From NCBI GenBank assembly GCA_963556695.1, contig CAUWAG010000007.1, forward strand, positions 1,798,001 to 1,862,000: a stretch of DNA of 64,000 nucleotides. Reading direction: 5' to 3'. How positions within the stretch are numbered: the first letter of the stretch is position 1; every line of letters begins with the position of its first letter. Made by a program: the position numbers and the translations under genes. The notes under the pieces were generated by a model, which was not told where the DNA came from, searched no databases, and worked only from the letters and a program-made list of their open reading frames with translations. This document shows positions 31,980 to 44,291 of this stretch, piece by piece. The stretch comes from Anthostomella pinea (taxonomy: Eukaryota; Ascomycota; Sordariomycetes; Xylariales; Xylariaceae).

Positions 31980-31984
31980 CCAGC

Positions 31985-32660
31985 CAGCTACCTAGCTAAT
32001 CAGCTAATTGCTAGCCGCTATTATTAATAAAAAGGTAAAAGATTAATTAAACGAATATAGGAAGGCTTTAAACGCGCTGCTTTCATATACTTATAAGTTG
32101 ATTAAAATTAAATTACAAAAAGAAAATTTAAAATATTTACGAATGATAAGTAGTTGCGGTGGCATATATTAAATTAACTGCGAGCTGTAAAGACTTATGA
32201 TTTACGAGACTATTTACAATTTAAGTGTTTTAAAAGGCATTTATATACGTTATACTTAGATTGACTTTAAGCTTCGCAATATTAAAATGTCAGGGCTTAT
32301 TAGCGGTTAATAATTATTCAGCCGATTATATACTGTAAACGCTGTATAAATGTTTAACAAATTTTAACGTTGACGGACGCTCAAACATTGCAGAGCCCTA
32401 GCATTGTCGAATATTGACGTTAATTAGCTCTGAACAGTTAATTGACTGCTGGCAAACCTACAACCGTCTGCCAACAGTTGGCTAGAATACTCTGATCCTA
32501 GTACAGATCCGTGTTTGTGTCTTTGGCCGGAACAACTTCCAGACCGCTTACAAACCCGCGGTTGAGGGTAATACTGGGGTAAACCCTCGGCTACCGACAA
32601 TTTCCGAGCCATATCCTGGTGGTCCGTGGTACTATTAGGTACCCTTTAATACGTCACTAC
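31985..32660. other. AT-rich RIP-like block, no gene
   Basis: 31995-32440 is AT-rich and ORF-free; composition rises to normal by 32450. This is the right boundary of the repeat-rich zone. Confidence 0.6.
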
Positions 32661-35094
32661 TAGAAAACACACGTGTGAACCTGAAAAATACAATACAACA
32701 CAATATAAGACAGTACATGTATTGTATTGTGTTTCTCAGACTCCATCAATGGAACCTCCCGAGGTCCTTAGAAGTTAGCCTACACCCGGACCACAGGAGC
32801 TCTGTACCCCGCAATTCATGGATGCGCGGCATCGGAACGACCATCCGTCGGCCATGGCATCAGAACTTCAACATCAGCCTACGGTATCTCTCCCAAGGGC
32901 CAAGGGAAGTACGTCCTTTTCTATTATACTCCTTTGCACCTTGCACTGGCTGCAGTACTGGAATGCACTGTAGTCTGTAGTCCGGCCCAACGGCCGACCT
33001 GTCCCACGTTGCGTACGGCGAGTTCCGATGCACGTTGAGAAGCCGGAGCACAGGTTGAATAGGGCGAATGAGGCGCGTCGATGGCGTGGTACTGCTGATT
33101 CTCGATGCCGAGTCTCGCCGTGCCTCGTTACAGACGTTCTTTTCAGATGGTCCTTCCAGACGAAGTATCTCTGTTGATTTGAGTGCAGGTGGCCCAGTGG
33201 TTGGCTTTCAAATTGTTGGGAACTCACAGACAGCCCCTTGATGTCTCTCGAGGGCCATCCATGGAGGTGTGTGTGTCCCTGCCGTTGAAGCCACCGGTCA
33301 GGCAAACCTCCAATTGCCGTTGTTGCCCATCGATGATCGCCTTGGCTATGTAGCTTCTAACAATGGGCAAACCCCGCATTCTCCTTCTGATACTGCATGC
33401 TTCCAAGGTTCTCCTGGGGCGAGAAGCTACGGATGCCGGTTTGACGCCAACACCTCGCCAGTGGCATTGGAGGGCCACCTCGAGGTCCATCTTCCTTTCG
33501 ATTGCCAATGGAAACCTTCTCGAGTGGCACAGTGACACGCCGCCAGCGGCCCAGCGCTCGCGAGTACCGGTGCGTGTAGGCTGGCTGGCAGGCAGTTGGA
33601 TGCCAGCCAGTTGGAGGCAGGTAGGTGTGTACCGTGTGTTGGAGTCGCCTTCTCCATCAGGCCTTTCCATTTATTATCAGGTAACTATTCCCGCGACTCG
33701 CTCATCGTTGCCCATCGTTGCCCATCGTCACAACCCGACTTCGATTGTCATGACTTGAGTCCATGGCCCCGTTGCCCTGTTGCCCACCCTCTTTCAGGCC
33801 TTCCTTCTACAAACAATCCACTTCGCAGATTAAGGTTCTTTAGTATCATCCCAGTGAGCTTGTTTTAACAAGGTAGGGAACGCCCGACTTGTGGTTGCCT
33901 CACTGTTCTCCTCACCTGGGCAGGTCTCCTTACCTACCTAACCTACGTCCACTATCATCATCCCCCCAACTCCCCCTCCCTTCCAGTATCATCCTACTCC
34001 AACCATCTGTTCCTTGGGCCTGGCTGTTGTCGCGTATACCTCATACTTACTTGACTTGCGAAAACGTACTGTTCTGTTGATTCCCCCATCAGCACTCCTT
34101 TTCTTACTTCCCTGGTGTGTAGCTGCCGTTGACCGTACCACCCTTCGGTCGCCGAGGGCACACTCCTGGTTCGAGTCCGATATCTGACCGGCAAGAAAAG
34201 CGTTGACGCCACGCACGCCAGCTCGCACGAGACAGCTCCCAGCTCCCCCTATCGTGTCTGACCGGTATACCTCTAACTGCCCATCGCCTTCCACACTAGT
34301 GGCACCTAGACAACTATCCTGGCTTTATACCCCATCGAGATTCGAGACTCGAGCTTGCCCAGCCCGAGGCATTTTTATCGATTCGTCGTGGTTATTCTAT
34401 AGGTTGGTGCTCCCATTCTCTCGACTGTTTCTGTTCGCCGTCGGACCGGTGTGATGTCGCCGTCGGGTTGTTGTCACATGCTCGACCACCCAAGGACCAA
34501 AGGACCAAAGGGGGGCCTACCCAAGGCTAAGGTATACGGGCCTACCAGCTACCATGCGTCAAATGTAGATCCCCCAATCTGGCTCGAGTATCCGAATATG
34601 CGGCTGCCAAACGTTCGCGGCCCCTCCCTCCTATTACAATCTCCACCTCTGCCGCAGCTTGTCAAAGGCATCCCTATCTTTTCCGAACAGGGTCCACATT
34701 GTAACGAGACACTATGGATACCTCAACTCCATTATCGCCCTACCGTTTCAACCCGTTCCTGTGCAGCCGACTTACTAGCCGGGTGTTCAGCCACCTCGGC
34801 CATGTCAGAACGGTTCGGTGCGTGTTGGCTTTATGGACCAATCTTGTCTTGTTGGACTTCCACAAAGAGCTACCTACCCTCTATCGGGCTCCAATCTTAC
34901 TGTCACACACCCGAGACGTCTCTCGTTCTCACCATATTAAAGCCTCAAGGCAGCACTTTTGCAAATATGTTGCTGACCAACTGCCTTTCTCTTCAGCTAT
35001 ATCACTCTTCGCGCTCATCCCCAGCCCTTGGGTGAACGGGTCTCGGTGTGTCTCACTGTACGAAGCTTCCAAGCGCTTGCCACCTCTCTGAACC
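32661..35094. other. Long intergenic region upstream of mitochondrial carrier
   Basis: GC-normal, about 2.4 kb, with ORFs up to 194 codons in several frames that overlap one another and resemble nothing known. The region from about 33.9 kb is pyrimidine-rich (many CTTCC/CCTCC runs), as often seen in fungal promoters and 5' leaders. No gene claimed. Confidence 0.5.
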
Positions 35095-36161
35095 ATGAGC
35101 TCCAACACCCTGAAGCAAGCAGCGGACGCCGCGCGCACCAAGTCTTCCAACATGGGCAAACAAAGCACCGAGACCGTCGCCGCCGTCAAGACCGACTTCC
35201 TCCATACCCCTCTGATGCGGGCTGCCCTGCCATTCATCAATGGCGGTCTCTCTGGCATGGTGGCAACAACTGTCATCCAGCCAGTCGACATGATCAAGGT
35301 CAGGCTGCAGCTCGCAGGCGAGGGCGTTGCTACTGGTCCGAAACCCTCCCCTGTGTCAATAACTCGAGACATTATTGCGCAGGGCAAGGTTCGCGACCTA
35401 TACACAGGACTTTCGGCGGGTCTCCTTCGCCAAGCCGTATATACCACAGCGAGACTGGGTTTTTTCGACACAATCATGAAGAATTTGACGGCTCGTGCAA
35501 AAGAAAAGGGCACACAGATCGGGTTCGCCGAGAGGGCAGGTTCAGGTCTTGTCGCTGGGGGTATCGCAGCCTTCATCGGAAACCCGGCCGATCTCGCTCT
35601 CATCCGCATGCAGTCGGACGGCCTGAAGCCTCTCGCCGAGCGTAAGAACTACAAGTCGGTCATCGACGCCCTATCTTCGATCGTGAAGTCGGAGGGCGTG
35701 ACAGCGCTGTGGGCTGGCGCCACGCCGACAGTTGTGCGGGCCATGGCGCTCAACCTGGGCCAGCTGGCGTGCTTCTCGGAGGCCAAGGCGCAGCTGAAAA
35801 CGCGCACGACCCTGTCTCCCAAGGTGCAAACGCTGACGGCCAGCGCCATCGCGGGATTCTTCGCCTCCTTCTTGAGTCTGCCGTTTGATTTCGTCAAGAC
35901 GCGTCTGCAGAAGCAGCAGCGCGGACCGGACGGCAAGCTGCCGTATAAGAGCATGGCAGACTGCTTCGCCAAGGTCGCTAAGCAGGAGGGCCTGCTGCGC
36001 TTTTACCGCGGCTTCGGGACGTACTATGTGCGCATTGCACCGCATGCGTAAGTCTCACTGCTTTTCCTTATCTCATCCGAACCTACCCCGGGGCTAACAC
36101 CACCTCTCACAGCATGGTAACCCTCATCGTAGTCGACTATCTCGGCTTCCTGACCATATAG
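35095..36161 (+). CDS. Mitochondrial 2-oxoglutarate/malate-type carrier
   Basis: Inner-membrane solute exchanger of the SLC25 family, most like the oxoglutarate/dicarboxylate carriers. Two exons, 35095-36047 and 36113-36161, with a 65-nt intron (GTAAGT donor, GGCTAAC branch, CACAG acceptor) give 333 aa. The three tripartite signatures are visible: PVDMIKVR at about 63, PADLALIR at about 164 (the P-x-D-x-x-x-x-R variant of the oxoglutarate carrier group), PFDFVKTR at about 263. The second exon supplies only the end of the last helix (MVTLIVVDYLGFLTI). About 50 N-terminal residues precede the first helix. Substrate assignment is by family resemblance. Another oxodicarboxylate carrier lies at 53.8 kb. 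Confidence 0.93.
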
Positions 36162-36706
36162 GGGTTGCATATCGCGGTCCAGAACGATATTATGTTTTAG
36201 TCTGTATACTCTGACCTAGTTTGTTTCCTAAAGGGCGGCAAGAAGTTTACGCTGTTCGGGTTGGCGTTTGGATGGACTGTACCCGGTTGGATGGTGGTCT
36301 TCGTCGTCGATATTTCGCATAGGGGCGGAGGATTACATGGATAGCATGCAGTCTGCCCGCCCATCCGTACATTGCTAGATCGCTTTATACCTGACCTGCT
36401 TGCGCTACATGGCACATGGTGAGGATTGCTGACTGTCATCGGTGGCGTATGTGATCTATACCCCAAGCATACTGGGTTGTTTACCGTGGTGTCTTTATCG
36501 TAGATGTAATGGTAGGGGTTAAGGGTGCTGACAAGGGCCTGTTTTAGTATTCAAGCCTCGATGCTTATGTAAAAGAAAAAAGGCGTAAGGCCGTAAATAA
36601 TCTAGGTAGGTTCATAACTATCATTACGCATAGACAAGCACCTCGGGATGTGCCTATAGCTGCCCGTATATTGGAATGGTCACTAAGAAAAAAATGAATC
36701 AAATTA
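36162..36706. other. Intergenic, no gene seen
   Basis: 3' flank of the carrier gene, down to the T-run (A-run on this strand, about 36687-36694) that would terminate the tRNA on the other strand. Confidence 0.5.
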
Positions 36707-36804
36707 TGCCCAAGCATGAAGTCGAACCACGCACCTCCAAGCCTGTTATCGCCGTAAGACGAAAGCCCAGGGAACTTGGCGTCTTGCCGCTAGACCACGA
36801 GGAC
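36707..36804 (-). tRNA. tRNA-Gly(CCC) with a 26-nt intron, acceptor mismatches
   Basis: Read on the minus strand: acceptor 5' GTCCTCG, A-box TGGTCTAGCGG, D stem GTCT/AGAC, anticodon stem CCAAG/CTTGG, loop TT-CCC-T then intron, T arm with GGTTCGACTTC, acceptor 3' CTTGGGC, discriminator A. Anticodon CCC (Gly). The intron begins GGG, able to pair with the anticodon, as in fungal tRNA introns. A T-run follows within about 20 nt as RNA polymerase III terminator. Two of seven acceptor pairs mismatch and one is a wobble, so it could be a decaying copy. Confidence 0.65.
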
Positions 36805-37769
36805 GTTGTTTTTCTTTCTTTTTTCCTCATTTGCTTTTCTATATTTACTTGAAGGATGTCAACATCAATCGAACCCGATGGACGGGTTGTCATAAAGAGA
36901 AGAGACCCAGTCCCCATTGCTGGGACGTGGATTGGAACTCCATGCAACGTCGAGTTGTGAATGGGTTTTGCTCCCCTTCGTTACAACAGGGTTTGTGATG
37001 ATAAGGGACCTATTAGGTAGACAGCACCAGCACCGTACGAACGGGCACGTCCGTCCTGTCAACAAACAGCAGACAGACCTCGCTAGGAGTACATTATATA
37101 CCACCATCGCGCTCTCTGAAGCATCTGTTGTTGTTATTGTCCACTGGTCCAGTCTGGGCGAAGCGGTTCCCTCACCAATCCCAGGTTCCAGCTGCTATCA
37201 GGGATCGTAGGTAGGTAGACTGAGACCAGACACGTGTTCGGAATTAGACGCTGTAGGTAGGTAACTTTTATCTCGAGACGTATCCGAGTACTCAGCGGTA
37301 GATCGTGTGCGTCTGACCAACTGCAACACACCTGGTCGGCTCCATCAAAGGGAGGCCTTGAGTAGTCCGGTGCCGGGACCTGGAGGAAGGTCTCGGGGTC
37401 GGTGTTCGATGCTATAGCGGATATATATCATATACGAAGCATAGGTACTTGGCCCGAGGCATGGATTACTGCCATGGCCCCCGACCACCGCCGCCGCCGG
37501 CGGAATAGAGACGGTGACGTGAATGCCGGCACGTGGACGGACCGAGGCATGGTGGAAGACAACATCGGCCGTTCGACTCGCAGTCTACGACTTGGTATAT
37601 TTCTCTCACCGTGTAGGAAGGGCTGTTCGAGCTGGTAATTTACTATCCTGAGAACACAGTCGAGACAGAGGTCGAGAAATTTGGTAAGCCAATCGCATTT
37701 CTCTAATGCCCATTTCGCGGTCTTTGCAACACTATTACTACATACTCATACACACAGGCACACAGCGGA
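36805..37769. other. Intergenic, no gene seen
   Basis: Sequence between the tRNA and the 3' end of the methyltransferase-like gene. Several short ORFs, none convincing. Confidence 0.5.
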
Positions 37770-39076
37770 TCATCCTCTCCTGCTCTCAAGCTTAGTACAT
37801 ATGACCCAATTCATTTGTCCAGTCGGCCAAAGGAACATCTCCCGCCCGCTCCGGACCTCCCAATCCTCAAATCCCGAAGCCCCGCACGTGCGAAGCAGGA
37901 CCTCAATCTCGTCGGCGGTACGGGTGCGCAACGAGGAGATCAAGCCATCGAAGACGAGCACGAACGGCACGATGGGCATGACGTAGACGAAGAACAGTGT
38001 CTGCGGGGAGTTCCAATAGAAGAGCGGCGCGAACGCCATGATAAAGAATCCGAACATGAAGCAGGAAACTATAGAGGACAAATTGCGGGACTGAAGCTCG
38101 AATATACTAGTGTCTTGGTGTTAATTGCCTGGGCATTTCAGATGGGTTTGGCGGAATAGAGACATAGGGTGGGACAACAGCGAAAATGAGGGGGCAGAGT
38201 GCACAACTTACCCAAAACCATCACTCGTCTCGACTGTGTTTTTTAGGATAGCGCGTGCCAGGTTGTCGTCGAAGTGATGGAACGCAAGGTTGAACAGTCG
38301 GAATACCTTGCCGTTCCGCGTCGGGTGTCTTTGTATCAGTTCTACGGGTGCATCTGTTGCATCCACAGGCTCCGAGACATATGACAGGTGCTCGCTCTTG
38401 CTCGATGCCACCTCCCAGCTCGAGATGTGCGGGTGCAAGTCGGTGAGGATGAACTTGACGGCCTTGCTGCTGCCATCTCCGTCTTCCTTGCTCTCTCCGT
38501 TTACTGTCGGCTCGACCGACGCCACGGCCGCATAACTCACACCCTTGATGGGCTGGTTTTCGATTACTTCTCCTGCATTGGACGAAGGATTTGAGGATGA
38601 AGGTGGTGAGGATGACGCAGAGGTCGAAGATTCCAGTTGGCGGTTCAGAGCCTGCTCTATGAAAGGCGTGGGACCTCCGGCGCCCGCGCAGAAGTCGATA
38701 TAGGTGTATTTAGATACTGCCGAGCCCAGTACTCGACGGATTGTCTTTGCGACGAGATTGGCGGCACTACAAGACTGTAGAACAGGGATGGATATGGTCC
38801 ACGCATGCGTAAGTCCGGTCTGCACGTATGCGCGCAGAAAAGAAGGGAACCTGGTTGGATCTCATGTTAGTTAGGTCGGTCGATAGCTTGCCCGGCAAAC
38901 AGGCAGGCAACCCCAAGACAGGGGAAGTGGCATGTGCATTCCTAAGCACGAAGTTGACCAGAGCAGCTAGAACGAGCGAATACTTGGGGATCAGACATGT
39001 GTGCTGCAAGGGAACTTGCTTACCATGGCTGGTCATTGACCTCGAAAAGATGCAGTCGAGGAATCCATGGCGCCAT
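37770..39076 (-). CDS. Methyltransferase-like conserved fungal membrane protein
   Basis: Three exons on the minus strand, 39076-39024, 38850-38212 and 38106-37770, join in frame to 342 aa. The first intron is 173 nt (39023-38851), the second 105 nt (38211-38107); both are GTAAG...AG. The first exon gives MAPWIPRLHLFEVNDQPW, completed across the splice by FPSFLRAYVQTGLTHAW, a start conserved in this fungal family as I remember it. YIDFCAGAGGPTPFIE resembles motif I of class I SAM-dependent methyltransferases, and FRLFNLAFHHFDD a later motif. A Ser-rich insert (about 75-100) separates them. The third exon encodes two hydrophobic segments (IVSCFMFGFFIMAFAPLFYW and LFFVYVMPIVPFVLVF), so the protein is probably membrane-bound. 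Its substrate is unknown. Confidence 0.85.
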
Positions 39077-39751
39077 CTCGTTGGTGCTAAGGTGCTAGCT
39101 AGGTAGCTACACGTGTGATGTCGACAGCGGGCCAATTGACACAATCTGGAACGGAGTGAGATACAGCTTCGGGGCAGTAATAGAGTCTGCTCGCCGCAAT
39201 GGGAGCTATATAGTAGTACGGTAGTTCTAATAGAGGAACATCAGGTTGATTGTGGGTTGTTGTTGAGATGGAAGAGAAAGCTTCGACATGCCAAGACAGC
39301 AGCTTGGTCGTCATTATGAGACACAACTCTGACAGCTCTGACGTGCCCCTTGCAGCAGAGCAGCAGAGGTCCCGACAGCTCGATGACCCCACTGTCCCGC
39401 ATGGCCTTACTGCATGCTGTGGCTAGTGCAGGTGGTGTAGGGCCGGAGGAGCTGGCCCGGCGGCACCTGGGCAGCCTGGTAGTTGTGACCCCATTGTTTC
39501 TCGGTAACATAACGTAGATAACGACTGTGGCGCATGTTTCATCCCTGTAACACATTATCGGTGAGGGCCTGGTCGATTGACGTCCCTGGCAGTGAAGCTG
39601 TCATTGACATCATTGAGGTCATCATTGCCTCACGCGCCGTTGCGAGGTAAATCCGCCATCAGAACCTACGAAAGATTAGCACATACATAACCTTCAGCCA
39701 ATGCGCCCCCGATATTGCCATGAACGACTTGGTACATAGCCGACGGACATA
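39077..39751. promoter_or_regulatory. Divergent intergenic region
   Basis: 675 bp between the divergently transcribed methyltransferase-like gene and the P450. No gene; presumably holds both promoters. Confidence 0.5.
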
Positions 39752-41518
39752 ATGGCACTTCGAGAAGGCCATGGGCTCATCTGGGTTGTACTCATCGCAG
39801 CTCTCGTGACTTATCGCTTCCTCTTGCGAACCCCGAGCGTCAAACGCAACGGCCTTGCTTTGAGGTGCGTAACACTTCTCGCTCCTTTTGCCAACCGAAA
39901 CTCGACGCTCACCCTACCGCAGACAGCCACCAAATACTCTTCCTCTCGTTGGAAACGGGATCTTGTTCCTTCAGGCCCGCCAGAAGCTCTTCTCGTGGTT
40001 TGTCAAGTGTGAACGCCAATTCGGCTACGAGACGTTCCAGATCACAGTGCCCACCCTCCACCCAGGTGTGGTAATCAATGACCCCAAGAACCTGGAGTAT
40101 GTCTTCAAGCACGAAGGAGTCTTTGCGAAAGGCGACTTCTTCAAGCGACGCGCGTGGGACGTCTTCGGAAATGGCATCATCAACGCCGACGGGGAACTTT
40201 GGAGGGTCATGAGGAAAGCCGGGCTTCATTTCCTAAACACGTCAAACATGCGTGTCCTGACAGATGTGGCGCTGCCTCGGTATCTCGGCCAGAGTGTCGA
40301 TCGCCTAAAGATGAGAGCTGGGGATGGCAGTGTCGTCGACTTGCAGACCGTCTTTCACGAGATTACCAGCCAGTTGATGGGAAAGATGGCTTATGACATG
40401 GAAATGCATGCCGACGACGACTTTACGTTGGCATTTGACTATGCATCGGGCGTTACGGCAGAGCGGTTTCAGAATCCGCTATGGTTTATAACCGAGCAGT
40501 TCACCGGCTCGCGTTTCCGGAGCTCCCTTGCCATCATTCGCAGCTTTGGTGACAGGATTGTTGAGAGCGCCGTTAGTCATTCTCGACCGAACGGGACAAC
40601 CGATTCCAAAGGTCAGTGCAGATCATTCCTCGGTGCCAAAAGCAATGAAGACGTGTTTCTGTCAGCTTAATTCCTTCACCCGGATGAGTTTTATGAGCAA
40701 GTTGATCGCATATGCCGAAGCGCGGTGCTCACAATACCACCACAGACACTACGGACCAGAGTTGTCTCGATACGGAATCCGGCAGCCTGATACAATCTCT
40801 TCTTAGCACCCTGGGCTCGCAGAAAATGGTCGCCGATGCTGCCCTCAACTACCTTTCTGCCGGACGAGATACCGTCGCCCAAGCGCTCACTTGGAGTATG
40901 TATCTCCTCATTGAGAATGAGTCAGCCGCCGAAAATGTTATTCAAGAAGTGAAGGGGGTGGTTGACGCGAGTGGGGAGTCTCCCGAAGACCTCGGACGAT
41001 ATGGTGAAAGTGTACACTCGACCATGTTCACGCCAGCATCACTTCCGTACACCATGGCAGTGTTCTACGAAGCATTGCGCCTCTACCCTCCGATCCCATT
41101 CGAGATCAGGCAATGCGAGGAAGCGACGACACTGCCAGATGGCACCTTTCTTCCCCACAAGTCCGTGGTACTCTGGTGCACATGGGCTATGAACAGGTCT
41201 CGGATCACCTGGGGCGATGACGCCGACTCCTTCCGCCCGGAGAGATGGCTCACCGCGGACGGCAAGCTGCTCCCAAAGAGCGCGTCGGAGTATCCCGTCT
41301 TCAATGGCGGTACGCGAACCTGTCTCGGAAAGCGGATGGCCGAGCTCATGGCTGTCCAAGTCATTGCAACAATGTCACTGATGTTTGACTTCGTGCCGGC
41401 ATACCAGACTGAAAGAGTCAGCAAGAGTAGCCTCACCTTGCCTATGGAGGATGGCTTGCCGTGTTATGTCAAGGCCAGGGCACATACCCCGGACACAGAC
41501 TCAACTCTAGAATCTTAG
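39752..41518 (+). CDS. Cytochrome P450 (CYP52-like, microsomal)
   Basis: Heme-thiolate monooxygenase. Exons 39752-39864, 39923-40611 and 40746-41518 give 524 aa. Intron 1 (58 nt) has GTGCGT and CCGCAG; intron 2 (134 nt) runs from GTCAGT to ACCACAG and is the only choice I found that keeps frame. N-terminal anchor GLIWVVLIAALVTYRFLL, then a proline-rich hinge with PLVGNG. I helix LSAGRDTVAQALTW; ExxR as EALRLYP (Glu at about 376); PERW; heme loop FNGGTRTCLG with Cys at about 460. The AGRDT form and overall look recall CYP52-type alkane or fatty-acid hydroxylases, but the subfamily is a guess. Neighbours give no pathway context. Confidence 0.9.
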
Positions 41519-42620
41519 GAGGTTGGTCCGGCTTGGGACTCGAGTAAATGAGGAAAGAGTACGAAAAGCCCCTGGCAGTTTGCGCGCGCCGAAACTCATG
41601 TTGACGCTTTCAATCCGAGAAAAAGAATACCTTGTGAAGATCTTGATCGCCGCGTGAATGCATCTTCGAGCGACTAACAAATATACCATCAAGGGTTTGC
41701 CAGTTCAGGCCTGGAATTACTGATCACCTACCGCTCTTGACACATAATATGCCGCACATCAGATGATCATGCATAGCTCCAAGCCACGATCTCACTGGGC
41801 GTCAGCTCTTCCCCACCGACTGCCTAACGAGGCTCTCAAGACCTTGTCTCTGATCGGTAATGTCTATGTATGGAAGAAAAGGTGACAGCTGCGCTGGGAG
41901 CTCGTATCGATGGACTGACTAGCCTGCCACCAATGGAGTATCCGTATTCCCTTCACCGCGCACCTCTCAGAGACCTCTCGGAGTTTCGAGAGGATGGCGC
42001 CGGATCTGGGACGGCGGACTGTCTACCGGGAGGCTCGTGTACATCCCGTGAGGTCTTCGGTATTGGCAGACTCTACAAAGTATAAGTCCAGATCTTTTGG
42101 GAACGTTGTCGGTCTAAAAGAAAGGATACCAGGCATGGACCCGTGCCAGATCCGGATACTCCTGAGGACTCCCCGAACGCAGCTCAAAGTACGAAGACAC
42201 CAGACGGGGTATGAAGAGTCTTTTCCGACCAGAAGGAGTCCAACAGCACCTAGGGGTTCGTGGACGCTATTATTTTGTTGTCGCATGATCTCGGCCTGCG
42301 CTACCCAGTGACAGCATCCTGGGTTGTCAAGCCATAAAATAAAGACTTCGAAACAGGAGATCACGATAATCCATGCTACCAAAGTGGATTGGTTGAATTC
42401 GTATCTCACCGCCAGGGCATTTGGCCCCAGTATGGGATCTCAATAGCATACATGTATTTGCATTCCCATCGGGCTCAATCCCATCTAGTTTATCTTCGTG
42501 TATGACATATATCCAAGCATACGTATACACATGTACGCATGTACAAACAGCAGTCCATATAACACAGGCCTCCAGGTGTATATCCAAGACGCGACGCGAC
42601 CTCCAATACGGATTGATTTC
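41519..42620. other. Intergenic, no gene seen
   Basis: About 1.1 kb between the convergent 3' ends of the P450 and the SDR. Short ORFs only. Confidence 0.5.
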
Positions 42621-43669
42621 CTAAAACGTGGAAGGGAACGTCGTCAACCGCCCACCATCCGAGATGATCACAGTCCCGTTGCAGTAGGCCCCGGCTCGCG
42701 ACGCGAGATACAGGATAAGACCGCCCATGTCCTTCTCGTCGCCCGTGCGCTGAAGCGGGATGATCGCCTTCGTGATGGCCGGGCCCCTGTCGAGGATAGG
42801 CGCCGACATCTCACTCGGATACACTGCAGAGCCGTCAGCCACATCCACATCCACATCCACATCCACATCCACCCACAATTCCTCCCATGAAAATCCACAA
42901 GAGCGAAACGAGGGAAATAGGGAAACACTCACGCCCAGGACAGATAGCATTAGCCCGAATATCCCACTGCGGCAGCACAACCGACAGCTGCTTCACCAAA
43001 TGCGTCGCAGCCGCCTTGCTCTGCCCATAAGCAAAGCCGCCCGTGTTCACCTTATTAAACCCGCCAATCGAGCTCACGGCCACGACCTGGGCCTTTTGCT
43101 CGACATTGCCATTCTCGTTGCCCGCCGCCAGCAGCTTCAAGAACGCCATGGTCGTGTACCAGACCGCGGCGACGTTGACTGCAAACGTCTGCGTGAACTC
43201 CTCGATGGGCGCGGCCATGTTCGCTTCTACAAACTCGTCGAGCGACGTTGAAGATGGGTCTGGGCGGAGCCCGTACGGCCCGCCGATGCCCGAGTTGCAG
43301 ACGAGCAGGTTGATGTGGCCCGTTTGCGCCTGGATGGCGGAGGCGGTGGCGCGCAGCGCCGCGACCGAGGTCACGTCGCAGGTTACGGGCACGACGACGC
43401 CGGGGGGCCCGGTGGCGGAGGCGGCGGCTTGGAGGGTGGAGAGGCGCCGGCCCAGGATGTAGACTTTGGAGGCGCCGTTGGCGGCTAGGGCTTTTGTTAT
43501 CATGAGCCCGATGCCTGGGGGGTTTGTCAGTTTTTTTTGGTTGTTTTGATATGGGGGTGAGGTTGGACGACGGACCGGAACCGCCGCCTGTGACTACGGC
43601 TACGAGGCCCTTGACGTTGAAGAGGCTGCTTGCATCGAGTGCAGATGTGTCTTGGTCTGGGTTCGTCAT
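42621..43669 (-). CDS. Short-chain dehydrogenase/reductase (classical SDR)
   Basis: NAD(P)-dependent oxidoreductase, cytosolic. Exons 43669-43576, 43514-42933 and 42823-42621 give 292 aa. Intron 1 (61 nt) splits the cofactor motif VVTGGGS-GIGL (TGxxxGxG), and intron 2 (109 nt, GTGAGT donor, GGCTGACGG branch) lies between NAICPG and LYPSEM. CDVTS after the second beta strand, CNSGIGG in place of NNAG, SSIGG then YGQSK (catalytic Ser, Tyr and Lys) are visible. The C-terminal ASRAGAYCNGTVIISDGG is typical of 3-ketoacyl-reductase-like SDRs. NADP versus NAD preference and substrate are not clear. Intron 2 contains a hexanucleotide repeat. Confidence 0.93.
42839..42868. repeat. (CCACAT)5 microsatellite in SDR intron
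   Basis: Five perfect CCACAT units within the second SDR intron, immediately upstream (in the sense of transcription) of its branch site. Confidence 0.95.
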
Positions 43670-44291
43670 CTTGTCTCGTTTGTTGAGAAGTTATGTGATA
43701 CTGGAAAATAGCGACTAGTGACTTTAGACACGGAAGCAGCTCTCTACCGTTGTCAGAATATCTCAAGACGGCAAACGACGGCGTCTGACTTTATTGATGG
43801 AGCTCGGGGGTAGCTCGGGGGTTAGATGTAAAAGGAGCAATGACATTTCATGCGACTAAATATGAACCAGTGGCTAGTCGGCTGGATTGAAACGGCTTCG
43901 AGAAAGAGATTGAGATATGCTAAGTTGTACCCCAAAACGACATCAGAATTATTCATAAGTTGTCGAGACCCTCGAAGTCCCCAAGGTGACGACATTCAAT
44001 GAATGTTCATCAACATTGGGGATACTGTAATGCCCCGCCATCGCATCGACAGCATCGACAGCTACCCCTCAGTGGATCCCTGGATTGCGACTTCGGAAGT
44101 CGTCCTCGTGGCACATGTATGGCCCAAGCTTCTTCTTGCTCCGTACCGTGCTGACTGCGCCGAAATCAAAATTGCACACTGTCCCCACATCTCCCAAAAT
44201 TTATCTAGATCGTCTCTATCCAGTCAAAGTGCAGCAACAGCCGTGTAAGAAACCCAGCCAGCCCTGCGCAAACAGCCAGCCAAAGCCCGTT
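43670..44291. promoter_or_regulatory. Divergent intergenic region
   Basis: 622 bp between the divergent SDR and Bud22-like genes; probable promoters for both. No gene. Confidence 0.5.

Noticed and set aside
34100..34200. tRNA suggested by a perfect B-box (GGTTCGAGTCC at about 34168)
   Set aside because: No A-box at the right distance and no acceptor or T stem pairing.
34451..35035. 194-codon ORF upstream of the oxoglutarate-type carrier
   Set aside because: Overlaps other ORFs of similar size, lacks domain-like features and sits in the probable promoter and leader of the carrier.
4037..43669. Acyltransferase, methyltransferase-like protein, P450 and SDR as a secondary-metabolite gene cluster
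   Set aside because: They are up to 39 kb apart, interrupted by transposon zones and housekeeping genes, and no PKS, NRPS, terpene synthase or other backbone enzyme is present.
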